Shown here piece after piece: positions 60,162-64,000 of a stretch of 64,000 nt of DNA; the stretch's first letter is position 1, and every line of letters begins with the position of its first letter. The translations under genes were made by a program, and so were the position numbers. Below the pieces are notes generated by a model. The model saw nothing but the letters and a program-made list of their open reading frames with translations. It was not told where the DNA came from and made no database searches. Location of the stretch: NCBI GenBank assembly GCA_028687575.1, contig JAQTZW010000002.1, forward strand, positions 266,856-330,855. The letters run 5' to 3'. This DNA is from Gallionella sp. GTDB taxonomy: Bacteria; Pseudomonadota; Gammaproteobacteria; Burkholderiales; Gallionellaceae.

Positions 60162-62765
60162 ATGAATCTCATGTCGCAAGCGAAATTCGCATGCACCTCC
60201 ACCTCGGCAGCCTGGCTCGCTCAGTCAGCGGTTGCCGTGCTGTATTTCCTGTTTGGCAACTTCATCCATAGTCATTTCACCAGCAATGGCATCGTCAGCA
60301 TCCTGTGGCCGGGGAGTGGCCTCGCACTGGCTGTGCTGCTGATCGGTGGCAGGGGGTATTTGATAGGATTGCTGGCAGGTTCGTTGTTGTTCAACTGGTA
60401 TGCAAACAGCTCGCCCTGGGCAATCATCGGCATCACGCTGGCCAATATGCTGGAAGCCTGGTTCGCCTATAGTCTGGTGATGCGTGAGCCGGGTATGGTC
60501 AGGCTGGCCACGTTACGGGATTATCTGCATCTGATAGGGCTTGGCGGGGCACTGGCCGGACTCGTCGGCAGTGCTCTGGGCGTTATGTCATTGCTGCTGG
60601 CTGGCTATATTGCACCCGCCGAGTTGCCTGCCAATTTCCTGCACTGGTGGATGGGCGATACGCTGGGGGTGGTGCTACTGACCCCTTTCCTGCTGGTCTG
60701 GCTGATGAATGATTTTTCCAGGAGCAATGTCCGCCTGCTGGTGAGAGGCGCGGGACTGTTTCTGTTGACCTTTGTCGCCGGACAAATCATTTTTCTGGAC
60801 TGGTTCAGGGAATATCTGACCGACACTCCCAAGGGTTACTGGATGTTCCTGTTCATTGCCTGGTCGGCGATGCGGCTGGGCCGGCGCGGGACGATGCTGA
60901 TGGTGTTGATGGTCGCCGTGCAGGCGCTGGTTGGCGCCTATCGTGAGATCGGCTTTTTCAGGCACGACATCGCGTTGGCACAACTGGGAAACTATTGGGC
61001 CTACATGCTGATCCTGTCGGTGATCGGCATGGCATTGGCGACATATGTCAACGATATCAGGTATGCCCTGTCATCGCTGAAACTGAAGGACAGCGCACTG
61101 GATGCGGCGGCCAATGCCATCGCCATCACCGACCGGAAGGGTCGGATCGAATGGGCGAACCGGGCTTTTTCCCAGCTCTCCGGGTATGCACTGGAGGAGG
61201 TCGTGGGTCACCGGCATAAGGAGTTGGTCAAGTCTGGCCGGCAGGATGCCCTGTTTTATCAGGGGCTCTGGCAAACCGTCCTGTCCGGTAAGGTATGGCG
61301 TGGCGAACTGGTCAATCGTCGCAAGGACGGAATTTTGTATGACGAAGAGATGACGATTACGCCATTGACCGATCCGCATGGCGAAATTGCTCATTTCGTT
61401 TGTGTGAAGCAGGATATTACTGAACGCAAAATCGCGGAACAAAAAATCAGAAATCTGGCTTTTTTCGACCCATTGACCAGTCTACCGAATCGCAGATTAT
61501 TGATGGACAGGCTCATCAAGGCGCAGGCTAACAGCGCGCGATCAGGCCGTTTTGGCGCACTGATGTTCATTGATCTGGATAATTTCAAAAACCTGAACGA
61601 TACCTTGGGGCACGATGTCGGTGATTTGCTGTTGCAGCAAGTAGCACAGCGTCTGACGGACTGCGTACGTGAAGGTGACACGGTTGCGCGTCTGGGTGGC
61701 GACGAGTTTCTGGTGATGCTGGAGAATCTCGATACGCTGGAAGTGCATGCAGCGGGGCAGACCGAAGCCATCGGCGGGAAAATACTTGCTGCACTCAACC
61801 TGCCGTACCAGCTAAATACGCACCTGTACCTGAATTCACCGAGCATCGGCATCATTCTGTTTCGTGATGAACACAAGCGCATTGATGACTTGATGAAACA
61901 GGTGGATATCGCCATGTATCAGGCCAAGAATTCCGGTCGCAATGCGTTGCGCTTTTTTGATCCCGGGATGCAGGAAGCGATTGCGGCACGTGCTGAAATG
62001 GAAAGTGAAATGCGTCATGCTCTGGGAAGTCAGGAATTCCAGTTGTACTACCAGATTCAGGTGGATGCCAAGCAAAGGGCGATTGGTGCGGAATGTTTGT
62101 TGCGCTGGGTGCATCCGACACGCGGCATGGTGTCTCCCACTCAATTTATCCCACTGGCGGAAGACACTGGACTGATACAACCCATCGGCTTGTGGGTGCT
62201 GGAGACTGCCTGTCAGCAGTTGGCGCAGTGGCAAGCAGAGTTGGTCGCGCGCAATCTGATTTTGTCAGTGAATGTCAGTGCCAGCCAGTTTCGTCAGCGG
62301 GATTTTGCAGCGCAAGTCAGGGGCGTGGTACGGCGTAGCGGGATAGACCCTGCCAAGCTTAAGCTGGAACTAACCGAAAGCATGTTGCTGAAGGATATTG
62401 AGAGCATCATTTCAACCATGACGGAACTGAAGCGTTTGGGTGTCCAGTTCTCACTTGACGATTTCGGCACCGGCTATTCATCGTTGCAATACCTGAAGCG
62501 TCTGCCACTAGATCAACTCAAGATAGACCAGTCTTTCGTGCGAGATATCGCGACCGATAGTAACGACAAAGCGATCGTTGAGACTATTATCGCGATGGCG
62601 CACAGCATGAATCTGGACGTTATCGCAGAGGGCGTTGAGACGGAAGCGCAACAACGCTGGCTTCTGGATCAGGGGTGTTACCATCAACAGGGCTATTTGT
62701 TTGGCAGACCCGTGCCGATAAGCCAATTCGAGACGGAGTTGCTGTTTCATGGCATGAGTAATTAA
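60162..62765 (+). CDS. MASE1-PAS-GGDEF-EAL c-di-GMP signalling protein
   Basis: An 867-residue membrane enzyme that can both make and break c-di-GMP. An N-terminal MASE1 sensor with eight or so helices (about 15-305) is followed by a PAS domain (about 315-435; NAIAITDRKGRIEWANRAF). Next comes a GGDEF domain with intact GGDEF (512-516) and an upstream inhibitory RxxD (REGD). The EAL domain (about 605-860) has ECLLR in place of EALLR but keeps DDFGTGYSSL, LELTESMLL and AEGVET, so phosphodiesterase activity remains likely. It lies 14 bases before a second diguanylate cyclase gene. Confidence 0.93.
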   Translation: MNLMSQAKFACTSTSAAWLAQSAVAVLYFLFGNFIHSHFTSNGIVSILWPGSGLALAVLLIGGRGYLIGLLAGSLLFNWYANSSPWAIIGITLANMLEAWFAYSLVMREPGMVRLATLRDYLHLIGLGGALAGLVGSALGVMSLLLAGYIAPAELPANFLHWWMGDTLGVVLLTPFLLVWLMNDFSRSNVRLLVRGAGLFLLTFVAGQIIFLDWFREYLTDTPKGYWMFLFIAWSAMRLGRRGTMLMVLMVAVQALVGAYREIGFFRHDIALAQLGNYWAYMLILSVIGMALATYVNDIRYALSSLKLKDSALDAAANAIAITDRKGRIEWANRAFSQLSGYALEEVVGHRHKELVKSGRQDALFYQGLWQTVLSGKVWRGELVNRRKDGILYDEEMTITPLTDPHGEIAHFVCVKQDITERKIAEQKIRNLAFFDPLTSLPNRRLLMDRLIKAQANSARSGRFGALMFIDLDNFKNLNDTLGHDVGDLLLQQVAQRLTDCVREGDTVARLGGDEFLVMLENLDTLEVHAAGQTEAIGGKILAALNLPYQLNTHLYLNSPSIGIILFRDEHKRIDDLMKQVDIAMYQAKNSGRNALRFFDPGMQEAIAARAEMESEMRHALGSQEFQLYYQIQVDAKQRAIGAECLLRWVHPTRGMVSPTQFIPLAEDTGLIQPIGLWVLETACQQLAQWQAELVARNLILSVNVSASQFRQRDFAAQVRGVVRRSGIDPAKLKLELTESMLLKDIESIISTMTELKRLGVQFSLDDFGTGYSSLQYLKRLPLDQLKIDQSFVRDIATDSNDKAIVETIIAMAHSMNLDVIAEGVETEAQQRWLLDQGCYHQQGYLFGRPVPISQFETELLFHGMSN

Positions 62766-62779
62766 GGAGTGTGCCCAAG

Positions 62780-63898
62780 ATGAAAACCAAGATCGAAAGC
62801 AGTTTGCTGGAACAGATGCAGTTCAGCAACCGGGAGATTGCCTTGCGCAAGCGCCTGTTCGGTTTTACCGAGCGAGATGTCGCTAATCTGGTAGCGTGCC
62901 GCGAACTGATTGCGGTACAGGTTGATGAAATCAGTGAAGATTTTTACCGTCAGCAAGTCGCTGAACCCGAGATTGCGATGGTGATCGGCGATCAGGATAC
63001 GTTGCAACGCCTCAAAAACAGTATGCATCACTACATACTGGAACTGTTTCAGGGGTATTACGATGCGGAATACGTCAACAAACGTCTACGTGTCGGCAAA
63101 ATCCACAAGCGTATCGGCGTGACCCCCAAGCTTTATATGTCTGCGGTATGGTTGTTGATGAGCGTGCTGGAGAACTTCATTCAAGCAGAGAAGTCAGGGA
63201 AAATCGGTGGCGTGCCATGCGCCGATATTCAGATGTCGTTGCGTAAGCTCATCCTGTTCGATACTCAGTTGGTGTTCGACACCTATATAAATAGCATGAC
63301 AGATGAAATTCTCATCGCAAAACAGGAGGTTGAGCAATATGCAGAGAGTCTGGAGCAGCGCATCGCAGAGCGCACCCAGCAGTTGCACGAGATAGCGCTG
63401 CGTGATCCGCTTACCGGTTTGTTCAATCAACGCGCATTTTACGACAGCCTGCATCGCCAACTGGCAATCGCCGAACGTACCAATGACAGCGTCTGTCTGG
63501 TGTATTTCGACCTCAACGGATTCAAGAAGCTCAATGACAGCATGGGGCACAAGGCCGGTGACGCATTGCTGATTCTGGTCGGCGAGGCGATGAACGAAAC
63601 ACTGCGCAATTCCGATCTGGCCTGTCGCTATGGAGGCGACGAGTTTTGTATCATTCTGCCCAGCATTGATCTTGCCCAAGCGCAGGTGTTTTGCCTTAGG
63701 CTGACCGAACATTTCGACCACAAGGAAACCTGTGGCATCACCTTCAGCATGGGCGTGATAGAGTCAAACGCTGCACTGCGCCTCGAGATGAATGAGATGG
63801 TCAGACTGGCCGATACCAAGATGTATCTGGCAAAAGAACTATCCCATGCCGAGTCTGGACATCATATCGAATGTTCACTACTGTCCGGTAGATTTTAA
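62780..63898 (+). CDS. Globin-coupled sensor diguanylate cyclase
   Basis: A heme-based gas sensor that makes c-di-GMP, like DosC/BpeGReg. The 372-residue protein has an N-terminal sensor globin (about 5-165) with the proximal His109 in VGKIHKRIGVTPKLYMSA. A helical linker follows (about 175-205; QEVEQYAESLEQRIAERTQQ), then a GGDEF domain with intact GGDEF (285-289) and inhibitory RNSD. ATG 62780 lies 10 bases after AAGGAG; GTG 62771 is too close to that site. It is in one unit with the MASE1 protein, giving paired oxygen and membrane inputs. Confidence 0.93.
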   Translation: MKTKIESSLLEQMQFSNREIALRKRLFGFTERDVANLVACRELIAVQVDEISEDFYRQQVAEPEIAMVIGDQDTLQRLKNSMHHYILELFQGYYDAEYVNKRLRVGKIHKRIGVTPKLYMSAVWLLMSVLENFIQAEKSGKIGGVPCADIQMSLRKLILFDTQLVFDTYINSMTDEILIAKQEVEQYAESLEQRIAERTQQLHEIALRDPLTGLFNQRAFYDSLHRQLAIAERTNDSVCLVYFDLNGFKKLNDSMGHKAGDALLILVGEAMNETLRNSDLACRYGGDEFCIILPSIDLAQAQVFCLRLTEHFDHKETCGITFSMGVIESNAALRLEMNEMVRLADTKMYLAKELSHAESGHHIECSLLSGRF

Positions 63899-63926
63899 GT
63901 TCATTTCGCTGTAGCCCTTTATTGAC

Positions 63927-64000
63927 GTGGCTTTCAGCACGTTTTTGCATTCCGACGATTTCAAATCCTATCTGGAATCGCCTTTGGTTAAAAAACCGTA
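63927..64000 (+). CDS. Possible start of a further gene (cut by the window edge)
   Basis: From GTG 63927 the frame stays open to the edge and reads FSTFLHSDDFKSYLESPL, which looks protein-like. No ribosome binding site is seen and the true start is unclear. Too short to identify. Confidence 0.3.
   Translation, partial: MAFSTFLHSDDFKSYLESPLVKKP

Overview
The window looks like one chromosomal segment of a Gram-negative betaproteobacterium, moderately GC-rich by eye. The pyrG-kdsA-eno-ftsB order, an acpP-fabF-pabC-mltG-tmk-holB-tatD block, a long RNase E with a charged tail, KDO synthesis and a MutL that carries its own endonuclease motif all fit that class. The mix of PPi-dependent phosphofructokinase, ACR3 arsenite export and c-di-GMP sensors would suit an environmental Nitrosomonadales/Gallionellaceae-like organism. 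That finer placement is inference from gene content, not from any search.

Layout. 1-8.2 kb: end of an arsenate reductase-like gene and an ACR3 arsenite pump, a SulP anion transporter, an acyltransferase, a 30-residue membrane peptide, a decayed tyrosine-recombinase end, a two-domain peptide ABC ATPase, and a yqjD/yqjE/yqjK-like stress operon. 8.1-19 kb: mltD, acs, pyrG-kdsA-eno-ftsB, ppa-folD and, divergent from it, a PPi-type phosphofructokinase. 19.1-23.8 kb: a SEC-C/TPR/O-GlcNAc-transferase-like protein with a CmcI-like methyltransferase, a hexapeptide acyltransferase, a second methyltransferase and a low-molecular-weight phosphatase; this reads as an uncharacterised glycan or protein modification locus. 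23.8-35.3 kb: rne, rluC, rlmM, a Gph-like phosphatase, sppA, and a divergent arylesterase / ABC export pair. 35.4-41.3 kb: fatty acid, folate, cell wall and replication genes, followed by four tRNAs (Gly, Gly, Cys, Leu) behind a near-perfect sigma-70 promoter. 41.9-50 kb: parE-parC and uvrB, separated by 1.7 kb of accessory DNA. 50.4-56.8 kb: miaA and mutL, separated by a 3.6-kb accessory block (MFS transporter, Ser/Thr kinase, REP-associated transposase). 57-64 kb: pntAB and two c-di-GMP enzymes, one a globin-coupled oxygen sensor.

Most of the window is ordinary core genome in compact operons with many 1-8 base overlaps. The unusual material sits at three kinds of place: (i) between parC and uvrB, where a relic of a uvrB 5' end, a MITE-like repeat, an unknown gene and an IS110 remnant lie in series; (ii) between mutL and miaA, where an AT-rich kinase gene and a RAYT transposase are bounded by inverted REP sequences; (iii) inside two protein linkers (the ABC ATPase and MutL), where palindromic repeat DNA of 102 and about 84 bases is carried in frame. 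No rRNA operon, CRISPR array or intact prophage was seen.
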